Positions 17,996-26,909 of a stretch of DNA of 64,000 bases are shown here, in pieces. Below the pieces are notes generated by a model. That model did no database searches. It was not told the DNA's origin and worked only from the letters and a program-made list of their open reading frames with translations. The stretch is from Roseococcus sp. SYP-B2431 (GTDB lineage: Bacteria; Pseudomonadota; Alphaproteobacteria; Acetobacterales; Acetobacteraceae), in the NCBI RefSeq assembly GCF_004336745.1, contig NZ_SJXD01000022.1, positions 558,001 to 622,000 on the forward strand. The letters run 5' to 3'. Position 1 is the stretch's first letter, and each line of letters begins with the position of its first letter. The position numbers and the translations under genes were made by a program.

Positions 17996-18597
17996 GCGCC
18001 GATCCCTCCGTGGTGCATCAGCTCGCCATCGAGCGGGTGGACACGCTCGACCCCCACGACCTCGCTGGCCTCTGCGAGGCCACCAATGCCGCCATTGTGG
18101 AAGGCGGCGGCTTCGGCTGGGTGGAGGCGCAGAGCCGCTCCGCGCTGGAGCGCCATTTCCGCGGCGTCCTGCTGGTGCCCGAGCGGGAGCTTTTCGTCGC
18201 CAAGCTGGACGGCGAGGTGGTGGGCAGCGCCCAGATGGTGCGTCCGCCGCGCAACAACGAGGCGCAGGGCTTCTCCGCGACCCTCACCCATGCCTTCATC
18301 GCGCCCTATGCGCGCGGCTTCGGCCTGGCGCGGCTGCTGATCCGCAAGATCGAGGAGCGCGCGGCCGGCCTCGGCACCCGCGTGCTGAACCTCGACGTGC
18401 GCGCCACCCAGACCACCGCCATCGCGCTCTTCGAGGGGCTCGGCTACGTCCGCTGGGGGACGCACCCGGCCTATGCGCGGGTGAACGGCGAGACGGTCGC
18501 GGGCTACTACTACTACCGCGTCATCGAGATTCCGCATGGCCGCAGCTCGGCCGAGGCGCTCGGGGATATTTCCCTGGGCGAGATCAAGGGCAAGTGA
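17992..18597 (+). CDS. GNAT-family N-acetyltransferase within the his operon
   Basis: 201-residue predicted acetyltransferase. Acetyl-CoA-binding motif: [24 protein letters not shown], followed by [21 protein letters not shown], the usual beta5-alpha4 part of the fold. It starts at a GTG at 17992 overlapping the hisH stop and ends overlapping the hisA start, so it is fully embedded and coupled in the histidine operon. The substrate is unknown; the position suggests a cofactor-level or histidine-related amine, but that is inference. Confidence 0.85.
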   Translation: MSADPSVVHQLAIERVDTLDPHDLAGLCEATNAAIVEGGGFGWVEAQSRSALERHFRGVLLVPERELFVAKLDGEVVGSAQMVRPPRNNEAQGFSATLTHAFIAPYARGFGLARLLIRKIEERAAGLGTRVLNLDVRATQTTAIALFEGLGYVRWGTHPAYARVNGETVAGYYYYRVIEIPHGRSSAEALGDISLGEIKGK

Positions 18598-19340
18598 TGG
18601 CCGGATTCACCCTCTACCCCGCCATCGACCTGAAGCAGGGCCATGTCGTGCGCCTGAAGCGCGGCGACATGGCGCAGGCCACGGTCTATGCCGAGGATCC
18701 CGGCGAGCAGGCCCGCGCCTTCGCCGCCCAGGGCTTCCGCTGGCTGCACGTCGTGGACCTGGACGGCGCCTTCGCCGGCCAGCCGGCCAATGCCGAGGCG
18801 GTGGCGCGCATCCTCGCCGCCTCATCGCTGCCCGTGCAGCTCGGCGGCGGCATCCGCAACATGGCGACGGTCGAGGCCTGGCTGCAGGGCGGCGTCACGC
18901 GCGTCATCCTGGGCTCCGCCGCCGTGAAGGATCCGGCCTTCGTGCGCGAGGCCTGCCGCCGGCATCCGGGCCGCATCGTCGTCGGGATCGACGCGCGGGG
19001 CGGCATGGTGGCGACCGAGGGCTGGGCCGAGACCAGCACCCTTCCGGCGCGCGACCTCGCCTTGCGCTTCGAGGACGCCGGGGCCGCCGCCATCGTCTAC
19101 ACCGACATCGACCGCGACGGCATGCTGGGCGGCGTGAACGTCGAGGCGACCCGCGAGCTGGCGCGCGCGCTGGTGACGCCGGTCATCGCCTCGGGCGGCG
19201 TCGCCTCGCTGGACGACCTCGTGGCGCTGATGGCGGCACGGGAGGACGGCATCGAGGGCACGATCCTCGGCCGTGCCCTCTATGACGGCCGGATCGACCC
19301 CGCCGCCGCGCTGGAGCTGGCGGCCGGGCGCCTTCCCTAA
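18597..19340 (+). CDS. hisA: ProFAR isomerase HisA
   Basis: Phosphoribosylformimino-5-aminoimidazole carboxamide ribotide isomerase, 247 residues, TIM barrel. Catalytic aspartates lie in [18 protein letters not shown] and [13 protein letters not shown]; the phosphate-binding segments are [14 protein letters not shown] and [11 protein letters not shown]. The ATG at 18597 overlaps the GNAT stop (TGATG); a GTG one codon earlier is possible. HisA and HisF are ancient paralogues with the same half-barrel repeats. Confidence 0.97.
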   Translation: MAGFTLYPAIDLKQGHVVRLKRGDMAQATVYAEDPGEQARAFAAQGFRWLHVVDLDGAFAGQPANAEAVARILAASSLPVQLGGGIRNMATVEAWLQGGVTRVILGSAAVKDPAFVREACRRHPGRIVVGIDARGGMVATEGWAETSTLPARDLALRFEDAGAAAIVYTDIDRDGMLGGVNVEATRELARALVTPVIASGGVASLDDLVALMAAREDGIEGTILGRALYDGRIDPAAALELAAGRLP

Positions 19341-19406
19341 GAGCGCAGGCAGGCGACTCGAAAGCTTCCCTTGACCCCGTGAGGAAAAATCCCCATTCGC
19401 CGCTCC

Positions 19407-19428
19407 CCGGGCGCATGGGCGCGCCCGG
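19407..19428 (+). other. Hairpin in the hisA-hisF spacer
   Basis: CCGGGCGC and GCGCCCGG form an 8-bp perfect stem around a 6-nt loop, ending 23 nt before the hisF start. It is the only sizeable gap (111 bp) in the otherwise overlapping his operon. No U-run follows, so it is more likely an mRNA processing or translation-modulating structure than a terminator. Confidence 0.45.
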
Positions 19429-19451
19429 ATGTTCCTCGGAATTCATCCACG

Positions 19452-20222
19452 ATGCTGGCGCTGCGCATCATCCCCTGCCTGGACGTGAAGGACGGCCGCG
19501 TCGTCAAGGGCGTGAACTTCGTCGCCCTCCGCGATGCCGGCGATCCGGTCGAGCAGGCGCGCGCCTATGACAGGCAGGGCGCCGACGAGGTCACCTTCCT
19601 CGACATCGGCGCCACCCACGAGAATCGCGACACGATGTACGACGTCGTGTCCCGCACGGCGGCCGAGGTCTTCATCCCGCTGACCGTGGGCGGCGGCGTG
19701 CGCAGCGTGGAGGACATCCGCAAGCTGCTCCTGGCCGGTGCCGACAAGGTGAGCATCAACAGCGCCGCCATCACCGACCCCGACCTGGTGCGGCGCGGCG
19801 CCGAGGCCTTCGGCAGCCAGTGCATCGTGGTGGCGGTCGACGCCAAGCGCGTGGCCGAGGGCCGCTGGGAGGTCTTCACCCATGGCGGCCGGCGCGAGAC
19901 CGGGATCGATGCGGTGGAATGGGCGGGCCGCATGGCCGCGCTGGGCGCCGGCGAGATCCTGCTCACCTCGATGGACCGCGACGGCACGAAGCAGGGCTTC
20001 GACCTCGATCTGCTGCGGCGCGTGACGGGATCGGTCCGCGTGCCGGTTGTCGCCTCGGGCGGCGTCGGCGCGCTGCAGCATTTCGTCGAGGGGGCGCGGG
20101 CCGGCGCGACCGGGCTCCTGGCCGCGAGCGTGTTTCATGACGGCGTCTTCCGCATCCAGCAGGCGAAGGACGCATTGGCTGCGGCGGGGTTGCCTGTCCG
20201 CCGCGTGCGGGAGATGGCGTGA
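19452..20222 (+). CDS. hisF: Imidazole glycerol phosphate synthase, cyclase subunit HisF
   Basis: Cyclase subunit (256 residues) that joins PRFAR with ammonia from HisH to give imidazoleglycerol phosphate and AICAR. Landmarks: [20 protein letters not shown] with the first catalytic Asp, [28 protein letters not shown], and [18 protein letters not shown] with the second Asp. Length and ends fit the family. hisE follows directly after the stop with no gap. Confidence 0.97.
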   Translation: MLALRIIPCLDVKDGRVVKGVNFVALRDAGDPVEQARAYDRQGADEVTFLDIGATHENRDTMYDVVSRTAAEVFIPLTVGGGVRSVEDIRKLLLAGADKVSINSAAITDPDLVRRGAEAFGSQCIVVAVDAKRVAEGRWEVFTHGGRRETGIDAVEWAGRMAALGAGEILLTSMDRDGTKQGFDLDLLRRVTGSVRVPVVASGGVGALQHFVEGARAGATGLLAASVFHDGVFRIQQAKDALAAAGLPVRRVREMA

Positions 20223-20795
20223 ATGGCGAAGGCGACGAAGAAGAAGTCGACGGTGAAGGTACCCAAGGCGAAGCCCCTCAAGGCAAAGCCCCTTAAGGCA
20301 AAGACGGTCAAGGCGAAGCCGGTCCATCTGCCCGTCCCCCCGGACATGCCGGTCGCGAAAGGCCGGGTCCGCAGGGCCGTGCTGCTGGCGGAAGCCAAGC
20401 ACCTCAAGCCGCTGGAACTCCCGCAGGAAGGCGACGCAGCGGTGCTGGACCGGCTCTGGACCACCATCGAGGCCCGGCGGCTCTCCGGCGACGCCGCGAC
20501 CTCGCATTCCGCGCGCCTCATCGCGCGCGGCACGCCGAAAGTCGCGCAGAAGCTGGGCGAGGAGGCGGTCGAGCTCGTCATCGAGGCGGTGGGGCGCAAC
20601 CGCGAGGCCACGATCGCGGAGTCGGCCGACGTGCTCTACCACCTAATGGTCCTGCTGGTGGATGCCGGCATCTCCTCCAGCGAGGTCTGGGCCGAATTGC
20701 GCCGCCGCGAGGGCATCTCGGGCATCGTGGAGAAGGCCTCGCGGCCGCGTCCCAAGGCGCTGATGGCCATCGCCCAGACCAGCAAGCTGCCTTGA
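20223..20795 (+). CDS. hisE: Phosphoribosyl-ATP pyrophosphatase HisE with lysine-rich N-terminal extension
   Basis: 190 residues. The C-terminal 110 or so form HisE, which removes pyrophosphate from phosphoribosyl-ATP: [33 protein letters not shown] with the metal-binding EExxE, and [17 protein letters not shown]. Before it is an unusual extension of about 80 residues rich in Lys/Ala/Pro, including four KAK(P/T)(L/V) repeats from near residue 15. The ATG at 20223 abuts the hisF stop; an internal start near residue 43 (MPVAKGRV) could give a shorter form. Last gene of the operon; the terminator starts at its stop codon. Confidence 0.93.
   Translation: MAKATKKKSTVKVPKAKPLKAKPLKAKTVKAKPVHLPVPPDMPVAKGRVRRAVLLAEAKHLKPLELPQEGDAAVLDRLWTTIEARRLSGDAATSHSARLIARGTPKVAQKLGEEAVELVIEAVGRNREATIAESADVLYHLMVLLVDAGISSSEVWAELRRREGISGIVEKASRPRPKALMAIAQTSKLP
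20265..20324 (+). repeat. Four tandem 15-bp units inside hisE
   Basis: Four consecutive 15-bp units beginning AAGGC(G/A)AAG encode [15 protein letters not shown] and KAKPV. They make up the core of the lysine-rich N-terminal extension of HisE. The near identity of the units suggests recent expansion by slippage. Confidence 0.88.
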
Positions 20796-20835
20796 TTGGC
20801 CGGGCGCTCCAAGCGCCCGGCCAATCAAGCTTTTT
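20794..20835 (+). terminator. Rho-independent terminator after hisE
   Basis: A perfect 15-bp GC-rich stem (left arm 20794-20808, right arm 20812-20826) with a 3-nt loop CCA is followed by AAGCTTTTT. It begins at the hisE stop codon and is the strongest intrinsic terminator seen in the window, marking the end of the hisB-hisE operon. Confidence 0.95.
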
Positions 20836-21039
20836 GTGCCGTCAGGCGCCGGGCGGCCGCGTCCGCGGCCTTGGCTCCGCCGCGCGCCTGGAGCGCCAGG
20901 CTGGCAGCTCATTTGGGCGGCGCCGGCCGCAGCCGCGGCCGGATTCACGGTGGGCCCGCGAGCTCCCGAACAGCGTGCCGGCTGACCTCAGGCTCTGCGC
21001 GTGGCATCCTGCGGTGAAAGCTCCCGGGATCACGACACC

Positions 21040-21420
21040 ATGTCCACCAACGGCCTCCCGCCCTACGACCCGCAGAACATCTTCGCGCGCATCCTGCGCG
21101 GGGAGATTCCCTGCAAGCGCGTCCATGAGGATGCCTTCGCCCTCGCCTTCCACGACATCAACCCGCTCGCGCCGGTGCATGTGCTGGTGATCCCCAAGGG
21201 CGAATACGTCAGCGCGGCGGACTTCCACGCCACGGCCTCCGATGCGGCGATCGCCGGCTTCTGGCGGGCCGTGGCGAAGGTCGCGTCCGAGTTCGGGCTC
21301 GACGCCACGGGCCATCGGCTGCTCAGCAACATGGGCAACGATGCGGGGCAGGAGGTGCCGCATTTCCACGTCCACATCTTCGGCGGAAGGCGGCTGGGCC
21401 GGATGGTGCCGCCGGGTTAG
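21040..21420 (+). CDS. HIT-family nucleotide-binding protein (HinT-like)
   Basis: 126-residue histidine-triad protein. The catalytic triad motif is VPHFHVHIFGG (HxHxH) near the C-terminus; the N-terminus NIFARILRGEIPCKRVHED and INPLAPVHVLVIPKGEY match HinT purine-nucleoside phosphoramidases. The start is ATG 21040; the 13 codons upstream in the same frame are not family-like. It stands alone after the his operon terminator and 9 nt before the SirB1-like gene, so the two may be co-transcribed. Confidence 0.92.
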   Translation: MSTNGLPPYDPQNIFARILRGEIPCKRVHEDAFALAFHDINPLAPVHVLVIPKGEYVSAADFHATASDAAIAGFWRAVAKVASEFGLDATGHRLLSNMGNDAGQEVPHFHVHIFGGRRLGRMVPPG

Positions 21421-21429
21421 GCTCGGCCC

Positions 21430-22287
21430 ATGGCCGCCACCACCGCCCCCCAGGACGAAGCGCGCGCCGCCCTCGACGCCTCGGGGCAGCTCCCGGACGA
21501 CGAGCTGGACATCGCCGCGATCGCCCTGCAATTCGCGCGCATCGACGCGCCGGAGGCCGATTGGCGCGCCACGGCCGCGCAGCTCTCCGGCATCGCGCGG
21601 CGCGCGGTGGACCTGGCGGCTGCGGACCAGGCGGCGGATCGCGGCGACCCGGAGCGGCGGCGCCTGGTGCTGGCGCGGCTGCTGCACGAGGAGTGCGGCC
21701 TGCTCGGCGATTCCGAGACCTATGACGACATGGCTAACGCCAATCTGATCCGCGTGCTGGAGCGACGCCGCGGGCTGCCGGTCGCGATGGGCGTGCTGTG
21801 GCTGCACGCGGCCGAGGCGGCGGGATGGGGCGCGCATGGCGTGAACGCGCCCGGGCACTTCCTGCTCGCGCTGGAGCATGCGCAGGGGCAGCTCATCCTG
21901 GACGTCTTCGACGGCGGCACGCATCTCCAGATGCGGGACCTGCGCCGGCTCCTGAAGCTCCGGGAGGGCGATCATGCGGAGCCGCGGCCGGCCGCGCTGG
22001 CGCCCATGACCAAGCGCGACGTGCTGCTTCGGCTACAGAACAACATCAAGCTGCGGCGCCTGCAGGCCCAGGAGTTCGAGGGCGCGCTGGCCTGCACGCG
22101 CGACATGCTGCGGCTGGCGCCGCGCCATGCGGGCCTGTGGCGCGAGGCGGGGCTGATCGAGCACCGCCTGGAACGGATCGGCGCGGCGTTGCAGAGCTTC
22201 GACAAGGCGCTGGAGATCGAGCCGCGCGGGGAAGAGGCGGCGCGCATCCGCGCACTGGCGGACAAGCTGCGCAACCGGTTGAACTGA
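21430..22287 (+). CDS. SirB1-family transglutaminase-like/TPR protein
   Basis: 285 residues, SirB1/YchA-type. The N-terminal two thirds carry the transglutaminase-like SirB1 region (ETYDDMANANLIRVLERRRGLPVAMGVLWLH, then GWGAHGVNAPGHFLLALE). The C-terminus is a tetratricopeptide-like helical region (GLWREAGLIEHRLERIGAALQSFDKALEIEP). The biochemical role of the family is not established; it may be an inactive protease-like protein. 9 nt after the HIT gene. Confidence 0.85.
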   Translation: MAATTAPQDEARAALDASGQLPDDELDIAAIALQFARIDAPEADWRATAAQLSGIARRAVDLAAADQAADRGDPERRRLVLARLLHEECGLLGDSETYDDMANANLIRVLERRRGLPVAMGVLWLHAAEAAGWGAHGVNAPGHFLLALEHAQGQLILDVFDGGTHLQMRDLRRLLKLREGDHAEPRPAALAPMTKRDVLLRLQNNIKLRRLQAQEFEGALACTRDMLRLAPRHAGLWREAGLIEHRLERIGAALQSFDKALEIEPRGEEAARIRALADKLRNRLN

Positions 22288-22394
22288 GCCGATTCGGATA
22301 AGGGCGGCCTCCGTCCGCATGGACGGCGGCGACGCGAGAATGGCCGCCTCCTCGCCGGGGCCTGTCCGAACCGGCGCGACCGCCGGCCCGACCT

Positions 22395-23618
22395 CTACGG
22401 CGCCATGGCGCGCGGGACCGACGCGGACTGAAGCGGGATCGCCCGCAGCGCCACCAGCCGCGAGCCCAGCACCGCCGCCGTGGAGGCGAGGAAGAGCGCC
22501 CCCGCCAGCGCGATCCCCCAGGCCGGGCTCATCCCGGCGAGCGATCCGCCCAGCAGCGCGCCCAGCGGCCGCACGCCGTAGATGGCGACCTGGAGCGTCG
22601 CGCCCACGCGGCCCAGCATGGCGCGCGGGGTCACCGCCTGGCGGATGCTCACCTGGCAGACCAGCCACATCATCGGCCCGAAGCCCAGCAGGAACTGCGC
22701 CGCCACCGGCAGGGCCAGGCCCTGCGCCGGCGCGACCGACAGGAGCACCGGCGCCAGGACCGAAACCCCCGGCCCGATCACCAGCACCGCATTCGGCCCG
22801 AGCCGCCGGATGCACCAGGGCGCCAGCGCCGCGCCCGCCAGCAGACCCGCGCCGTAGCCGCCCTGCACCAGCCCGACGCGGCCCGGCTCCAGCGCCAGGC
22901 TGCTCAGGGCGAAGGGCACGAAGGCGGCCAGCAGCGCGAAAAAGCCCATGTTCCAGAAGATCGCGCAGAGGCCGATGCCGCGCAGCAAGGGCTGGTCCAG
23001 CACGAAGCGCGCGCCCTCGCGCAGTTGCGTCATGAGCGCCGGCCGGTCGGCCCGGGCCTCCGCCGCCCGGCGCGGCAACCGCGACAGGGCCGCCAGGCCG
23101 AGCGCGGCGAGGATCGTCGCCAGCCCATAGGCGGCGTGGAGCCAGCCGGCCGCGGCCAGCCCGCCCACCACGGGCGCGGCCAGCAAGGTCACCACGGCGC
23201 GGCAGAGCTCGAGCCGGGCATTGGCGCCCGGCATCTGCTCGCGCGGGACCAGGTCCGGCACGGCCGAGCCCGCCGCCAGCACGTAGAGCACGACGCCCGC
23301 CGAGGCGGCGAAGACGCCCAGGCCCAGCAGCGGCGGCAGGCCGGCGCGCGATCCGGCGAAGGCCAGGCCAAGCCCGGCGACGTTCAGCGCGCCGGCCAGC
23401 AGCAGCGCCGTGCGACGCGGCGCGCGGTCCACCAGCACGCCGGCCGGCATGGAGCAGAGCAGCCAGGCGGCCGCCTGCACCGCCAGCAGCAGGCCCACCA
23501 TCTCGGCGCCGGCGCCCAGGCCGATCACCACGGTCAGCGGCAGGGCGGCCATGGCGACCTGATCCGCCGCATGGATGCCGGCGGCGCCGCCGAGCAGGGA
23601 GGGAAAGGGGGAGGGCAT
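22395..23618 (-). CDS. MFS transporter (EntS/multidrug-like)
   Basis: 407-residue integral membrane protein with about 12 predicted spans, of the MFS subgroup that includes EntS enterobactin exporter and macrolide pumps. It starts MPSPFPSLLGGAAGIHAADQ at ATG 23618. Recognisable features: the loop 2-3 motif AGVLVDRAPRRTALLLAG near residue 60, and QLREGARFVLDQPLLRGIG before the second half, a common signature of this subgroup. The substrate is unknown. It is divergent from ada with a 214-bp gap, so a shared regulatory region is possible. Confidence 0.85.
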   Translation of the reverse strand: MPSPFPSLLGGAAGIHAADQVAMAALPLTVVIGLGAGAEMVGLLLAVQAAAWLLCSMPAGVLVDRAPRRTALLLAGALNVAGLGLAFAGSRAGLPPLLGLGVFAASAGVVLYVLAAGSAVPDLVPREQMPGANARLELCRAVVTLLAAPVVGGLAAAGWLHAAYGLATILAALGLAALSRLPRRAAEARADRPALMTQLREGARFVLDQPLLRGIGLCAIFWNMGFFALLAAFVPFALSSLALEPGRVGLVQGGYGAGLLAGAALAPWCIRRLGPNAVLVIGPGVSVLAPVLLSVAPAQGLALPVAAQFLLGFGPMMWLVCQVSIRQAVTPRAMLGRVGATLQVAIYGVRPLGALLGGSLAGMSPAWGIALAGALFLASTAAVLGSRLVALRAIPLQSASVPRAMAP

Positions 23619-23832
23619 CACGGGGGTCTCCGAAAGAATGCCCCGTCTGTGGTGCCGGCCCGCCCCGTGCCGCGCTCCGGATGTTGCTCCCGTATCGAGG
23701 AAGCTGGACCGCGGGGGGCAGAAGCCCCATTTCGAATTGCGCAGCAAGCGGCGGAGCGTGGGCGGCGTCCCTCGGTGGCATCTCAGCCCGGGACGCGGCC
23801 TCCCTTGGCCGCCCAGCTGAAGGATCATCGTC

Positions 23833-24900
23833 ATGCCCCTCGACACGGGAACGCCCTACGAGACCGAAGCGCAGCGCTGGCAGGCCGTGCAGGCCCGCGA
23901 CGCCGGCGCCGACGGCCGCTTCTTCTACGCCGTGCTGACGACGGGCGTGTATTGCCGGCCCTCCTGCGCGGCGCGGCCGGCGCGGCGGGAGAACGTCTCC
24001 TTCCACCTCACCTGCGAGGCGGCCGAGCGCGCCGGCTACCGCGCCTGCAAGCGCTGCCGCCCCAACGGCCCCAGCCAGGCGGAGCGCCATGCGGCGGCCG
24101 TCGCCGAGGCCTGCCGGATCATCGAGGCCGCCGAGGAAATGCCCGCGCTGGATGCCCTCTCCTCCGCCGTCAGCATGAGCCGCTACCATTTCCATCGCAT
24201 CTTCAAGGAGGCGACCGGCGTGACGCCGCGCGACTACGCCGCCGCCCGCCGCGTCGAGCGGCTGAAGGAGCGGCTCGACGGCGGCGACAGCGTCACCGAG
24301 GCCTTCCACGGCGCCGGCTTCGGCTCCAACGGCCGCTTCTACGAACAGGCCGGCGCCCTGCTCGGCATGAAGCCGGGCGAATGGAAGCAGGGCGGCCGCG
24401 ACGCCGCGATCCGCTTCGCCCTCGGGCAGTGCTCGCTGGGCGCGGTGCTGGTGGCGGCGACGGAGAAGGGCATCTGCGCCATCCAGTTCGGCGACGATCC
24501 CCAGAAGCTGCTGGACGCGCTGCAAGACCGCTTTCCCCAGGCCCGGCTTATCGGCGGCGACCCGGAGTTCGAGGCGCTGGTGGCCCGCGTGGTGGGACTG
24601 GTGGAGCGGCCGGCGGAGGCGGTCGCCCTGCCGCTCGACGTGCGCGGCACGGCCTTCCAGCAGCGCGTCTGGAAGGCGCTGCGCGAGGTACCGGCCGGCA
24701 CGACGCTGACCTATGGCGAGCTCGCCCAGCGCATCGGCAGCCCCGCCGCCGTGCGCGCGGTGGCGACGGCCTGCGCCAGCAACGAGATCGCGGTGGCGAT
24801 TCCCTGCCATCGGGTGATCCGCAAGGGCGGCGCGATGGCCGGCTATCGCTGGGGCGTCGCGCGCAAGCAGGCGCTGCTGGCCCGCGAGGGCGTGGCGTGA
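23833..24900 (+). CDS. ada: Bifunctional Ada: methyl-DNA sensor/activator and O6-methylguanine methyltransferase
   Basis: 355 residues with the full Ada layout. (1) N-terminal zinc domain with four cysteines (YCRPSCAARPARREN ... ACKRCRP), which accepts methyl from phosphotriesters and turns on transcription. (2) AraC-type helix-turn-helix, LSSAVSMSRYHFHRIFKEATG. (3) MGMT domain with the acceptor Cys325 in AIPCHRVIRKGG. Methylated Ada activates its own operon, so the gene and its downstream partner should be induced by alkylating agents. The next gene starts inside its stop codon. Confidence 0.95.
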   Translation: MPLDTGTPYETEAQRWQAVQARDAGADGRFFYAVLTTGVYCRPSCAARPARRENVSFHLTCEAAERAGYRACKRCRPNGPSQAERHAAAVAEACRIIEAAEEMPALDALSSAVSMSRYHFHRIFKEATGVTPRDYAAARRVERLKERLDGGDSVTEAFHGAGFGSNGRFYEQAGALLGMKPGEWKQGGRDAAIRFALGQCSLGAVLVAATEKGICAIQFGDDPQKLLDALQDRFPQARLIGGDPEFEALVARVVGLVERPAEAVALPLDVRGTAFQQRVWKALREVPAGTTLTYGELAQRIGSPAAVRAVATACASNEIAVAIPCHRVIRKGGAMAGYRWGVARKQALLAREGVA

Positions 24901-25601
24901 TCGCGGATCGGGTCGGGGCGCTCGACTGGGCGCGCATCGCGGCGGAGCTGGATGCGGAGGGCGCGGCCACCACCGGCCCTTTGCTCTCCGCCGCGGAATG
25001 CGCGGAGCTGACGGCGCTCTACGACGAGGAGCGTCGGTTCCGCAGCAAGGTGATCATGGCGCGCCACGGCTACGGCAGCGGCGAGTACCAGTATTTCTCC
25101 TACCCGCTTCCGCCTCTGGTCGCGGACCTTCGCGCGGCGTTCTACATGGCGCTCGCGCCCGTCGCGAATCGCTGGAACGAGATGATGGCGGTCGCCACGC
25201 GGTTTCCGGCGACTCCGGAAAAGTTCCTGGAGCGCTGCCACGCCGCCGGCCAGGCACGACCGACGCCGCTGCTGCTGCGCTACGTCGCGGGCGACTATAA
25301 TTGCCTGCACCAGGACCTCTATGGCGAGCACGTCTTCCCGCTCCAGGCTGCCTTCCTGCTCTCCGACCCGGCGCACGACTTCACGGGCGGCGAGTTCGTG
25401 CTGACTGAGCAGCGGCCGCGCATGCAGTCGCGCGCCTCGGTGGTCCCGCTGCGCCAGGGCGAGGCGGTGATCTTCGCCGTGCATCACCGCCCGGTGCGCG
25501 GCTCACGCGGAACCTATCGGGTGAACATGCGCCATGGTGTCAGCAAGCTGCGCGAAGGGCGGCGCCACACCCTCGGCATCATCCTGCACGACGCGGCCTG
25601 A
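24897..25601 (+). CDS. 2OG-Fe(II) oxygenase of the Ada-linked DNA-repair type (PF09859/COG3826-like)
   Basis: 234-residue non-haem iron dioxygenase, started at GTG 24897 that overlaps the ada stop (GTGA). The iron facial triad is visible: CLHQDLYGEHVFPLQ (HxD) and IFAVHHRPVRGSRG (distal His), with the oxoglutarate-binding Arg in RGTYRVNMRHGVS. This matches the family described as oxygenase acting on damaged DNA, distinct from AlkB though possibly analogous. Operon coupling with ada strongly suggests a role in reversing alkylation damage; direct substrate evidence is lacking. Confidence 0.85.
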   Translation: MIADRVGALDWARIAAELDAEGAATTGPLLSAAECAELTALYDEERRFRSKVIMARHGYGSGEYQYFSYPLPPLVADLRAAFYMALAPVANRWNEMMAVATRFPATPEKFLERCHAAGQARPTPLLLRYVAGDYNCLHQDLYGEHVFPLQAAFLLSDPAHDFTGGEFVLTEQRPRMQSRASVVPLRQGEAVIFAVHHRPVRGSRGTYRVNMRHGVSKLREGRRHTLGIILHDAA

Positions 25602-25705
25602 CGCCCCCGGACCGCCGCCGATGCCGGTTGAATCGCCTGGTCCGGCCATGCCTCGCCGGCGGGAACGCGGCGCCGGGCCGAGCCGCAGTGTTCTCGAACG
25701 GACTC

Positions 25706-26881
25706 TCAGGCCTTCTGCCAGCGCAGGAACAGTCCGGAGGCGATCACCAGCGCCGCCGCGAAGGTCAGCAGCGCGGCCTCCACGCCCCCGATGCCCGCCG
25801 AGATGCCGCTGATCCCCTGCAAGACCGCCGCGCCGCCAAAGAAGAAAATGTTCTGGGCCGAGAGCGCCCGCCCCGCCTCCTCCGGCTTCACCAGGCTGCG
25901 CAGCAGCGCGAAGCACAGGATCTGGAAGGCGATCGCGAGGCCGAAGCCGGTCAGGATCAGCCCGTCCACCCAGGCGGGAAAGGCCAGCGGCCCGCCGGCC
26001 ACCAGCAGCCCGATCAGCGCGGCCGCCAGCAGGTGCCCGCCGACCAGCAGGAACCGCAGATGCCCCACGCGGCTCACCACCCAGCCCGCGAAGGCCGGCC
26101 CGACCACCAGCGCGAAGGTCACGCCCAGCAGCAGGTTGCCCGCCGCCACGCGGCCCATGCCCTTGATGTCCATCAGCCAGGGCCCGCCCCAGAGCCCGCG
26201 CACGCCCAGCACCGCGCCGAAGGAGACGAAGGCCAGCGCCATCAGCCCGCGCAGCCGCGGCGAGACGGCGACGCGCATCACCTCCTTGGCATCGCCCCAG
26301 GCGCTGCGGCCGGGCACGGGGACCGGCCGGTCGTGCTTCACCGTCAGCGAGACCGCGACCGCGCCGATCGCCACGATGCCGAGGCAGGCGAGGAAGCCGG
26401 CGCGCCAGCCCTGCTCCTCGACCAGCCAGGCCAAGGGCGAGGCGGAAAGGATCATGCCCGAATTGCCGACGCTCTGGATCAGCCCGGCCCAGACGGAAAA
26501 CCGCTCCTGCGGGACGGCACGCGCGGCATAGGTCATCGGGCACATCATCATCCCCGAGCAGCCGATGCCGAGGACGATCTGCGCGAACAGCATGGTCGGC
26601 GCGGAGGGCGCCCACGCCGCCAATACAGTGCCCACCGCCGCGATCGCCAGCAGCGCCAGCGCCACAGGCTTCACGCCCCAGCGGTCCAGCGCAACGCCGA
26701 CAGGAATCATCGCGGCGGCGAAGGCCGCCGGGAAGGCGCCGGTGATGCCGGCCAGCGCCTCGGGCGTAATGGCGAGGTCGCGCGCCAGCACGTCGCTCGC
26801 AACGGCCGGCAGCGTGCGGACGGCATTCGAGAACATGTGCCCGAGTGTGAGCGCGAGCAGCGGCCATGCGACCGGATTCAT
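25706..26881 (-). CDS. MFS transporter
   Basis: 391-residue major facilitator with about 12 predicted spans, starting MNPVAWPLLALTLGHMFSNA. Family features: GVALDRWGVKPVALALLA (the loop 2-3 motif, D-R-W-G), GIGCSGMMMCPMTYAARAVP in span 4, and a matching second half with GWVVSRVGHLRF. It starts 29 nt beyond the end of the FAD-linked dehydrogenase gene on the same strand, so it could export or import the 2-hydroxy acid that enzyme uses. The substrate is not identifiable by sequence. Confidence 0.82.
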   Translation of the reverse strand: MNPVAWPLLALTLGHMFSNAVRTLPAVASDVLARDLAITPEALAGITGAFPAAFAAAMIPVGVALDRWGVKPVALALLAIAAVGTVLAAWAPSAPTMLFAQIVLGIGCSGMMMCPMTYAARAVPQERFSVWAGLIQSVGNSGMILSASPLAWLVEEQGWRAGFLACLGIVAIGAVAVSLTVKHDRPVPVPGRSAWGDAKEVMRVAVSPRLRGLMALAFVSFGAVLGVRGLWGGPWLMDIKGMGRVAAGNLLLGVTFALVVGPAFAGWVVSRVGHLRFLLVGGHLLAAALIGLLVAGGPLAFPAWVDGLILTGFGLAIAFQILCFALLRSLVKPEEAGRALSAQNIFFFGGAAVLQGISGISAGIGGVEAALLTFAAALVIASGLFLRWQKA

Positions 26882-26909
26882 TATGTTTCAACCGTGTGAC
26901 TGGCCGGAA

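Noticed and set aside
19371-19399. Internal promoter for hisF (TTGACC and a downstream hexamer)
   Set aside because: The -35-like TTGACC has no acceptable -10 at the right spacing.
22033-24810. 925-codon open frame on the minus strand
   Set aside because: It runs antisense or out of phase to SirB1-like, MFS and ada genes; its translation is compositionally biased and has no recognisable domain. Such shadows are usual in high-GC DNA.
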